The notes under the pieces: model-generated
What the model was told of the DNA's origin: nothing
Seen by the model: only the letters and a program-made list of their open reading frames with translations
The model's database searches: none
Part shown: one piece after another, positions 39,540 through 39,880 of the stretch
Layout: each line of letters starts with the position of its first letter
How positions within the stretch are numbered: position 1 is the first letter of the stretch
NCBI GenBank assembly: GCA_001874265.1
Contig: MPDD01000026.1
Span: forward strand, 1-39,880
Direction of reading: 5' to 3'
Source: Bacteroidetes bacterium MedPE-SWsnd-G1
GTDB taxonomy: Bacteria > Bacteroidota > Bacteroidia > Flavobacteriales > Flavobacteriaceae
DNA length: 39,880 bases
Translations under genes and position numbers: made by a program

Positions 39540-39880
39540 TTATTTCATCTTTATGATGATAAATTCTGTTCTTCTATTTAACTGATGTTCATCCTCTGAA
39601 CATCTTACATCGTTTGTACACTTCTTTGTCTTACCATCTGGTAATTCTATTGCTACCATCTGCGATTCTCCAAAGCCTTCGTACTTCGTTATTCTACTTG
39701 CATCAACTCCGTTCTCTATCAAATAATCATATGTAGACTTCGCTCTTCTGTTAGACAAGCCCATATTATAATCGTCATCTGCTCTACTATCGGTATGTGA
39801 CTCTAATCTAATAACCATTCCTGGATATTCATTCACCATTAAGTCTACAACCATATCTAACTCTAATGCTGCATCTGGTC
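39540..39880 (-). CDS. OmpA-family protein, C-terminal part (runs off the window)
   Basis: The frame is open from the window edge at 39880 to a stop at 39540, so the Met at 39854 is not the start. The visible 112 or so residues (...PDAALELDMVVDLMVNEYPGM) form an OmpA C-terminal peptidoglycan-binding domain: IRLESHTDSRADDDYNMGLSNRRAKS contains the conserved Asp and Arg that bind diaminopimelate, followed by YLIENGV and the GFGESQ end. In Bacteroidota such domains often end long PD40-repeat proteins near PorP/SprF genes, but the upstream part is not visible. Partial gene. Confidence 0.9.
   Translation of the reverse strand, partial: PDAALELDMVVDLMVNEYPGMVIRLESHTDSRADDDYNMGLSNRRAKSTYDYLIENGVDASRITKYEGFGESQMVAIELPDGKTKKCTNDVRCSEDEHQLNRRTEFIIIKMK

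Overview
The window comes from an AT-rich member of the Bacteroidota, almost certainly a (probably marine) Flavobacteriaceae. The main clues are the families present (DUF2911, DUF3127, DUF2797, a GH3-like protein, many short lipoproteins with SC lipoboxes, a periplasmic OmpA-type protein). Shine-Dalgarno sequences are largely absent, and promoters match the Bacteroidota -33 TTG / -7 TAnnTTTG pattern. Most of the window (about 0.2-37.9 kb) is ordinary housekeeping chromosome. The last 2 kb is a small accessory locus with unusual repeated, structured non-coding DNA.

Layout. 0-1.7 kb: end of an unseen gene, a small membrane protein, an alpha/beta-hydrolase lipoprotein and a membrane protein. 1.75-4.54 kb: the ribosomal operon rplM-rpsI-rpsB-tsf, with a clear promoter, leader-like hairpins and a strong terminator. 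4.6-6.4 kb: a hot-dog thioesterase, a lipoprotein and a DUF2911 protein. 6.5-10.8 kb: an M28 peptidase fused to a membrane domain, a K+-channel-like protein with a large periplasmic domain, and tRNA-Leu(UAG). 11-14.8 kb: a Gluconate_2-dh3/GMC oxidoreductase pair and an M20 dipeptidase. 14.8-17.5 kb: fabD flanked by three different REP-like intergenic palindromes, a queuosine-precursor transporter and a DUF2797 protein. 17.5-19.8 kb: a GH3-like enzyme facing a cyclase-family lipoprotein. 19.9-25.4 kb: a long leftward run, mazG-like, small membrane protein, aroA, queA, rlmN, polyprenyl synthase, lipoprotein. 25.7-28.4 kb: a cold-shock gene, aat, and an AraC regulator next to a MddA-like methyltransferase, with a tandem 21-bp-spaced repeat between the last two. 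28.4-33.5 kb: DUF3127, flavin reductase, an orphan histidine kinase, a TPR protein, HIT and greA. 33.7-37.9 kb: a Rieske-like lipoprotein lacking the usual His ligands, purK-purE and an M3 peptidase.

37.9-39.9 kb is the region most worth attention. Three direct repeats spaced 20-21 bp sit upstream of a good promoter, which drives a short ORF and then a CAP/SCP-family lipoprotein. Both start codons are preceded, 2-3 nt upstream, by a doublet of CCCCACAA. Between and after these genes the same core recurs in the loops of a set of hairpins whose arms differ in sequence but stay self-complementary. The hairpin nearest the OmpA gene has, on the minus strand, a near-perfect promoter on one side and a U-tract on the other, so it may encode a roughly 75-80 nt RNA. 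Its loop (GUUGUGGGG) would be antisense to the CCCCACAA sites at both start codons. This sRNA/target reading is inference; the repeats, their positions and the complementarity are read directly from the sequence.

All family assignments are from reading motifs by eye; no database search was possible.
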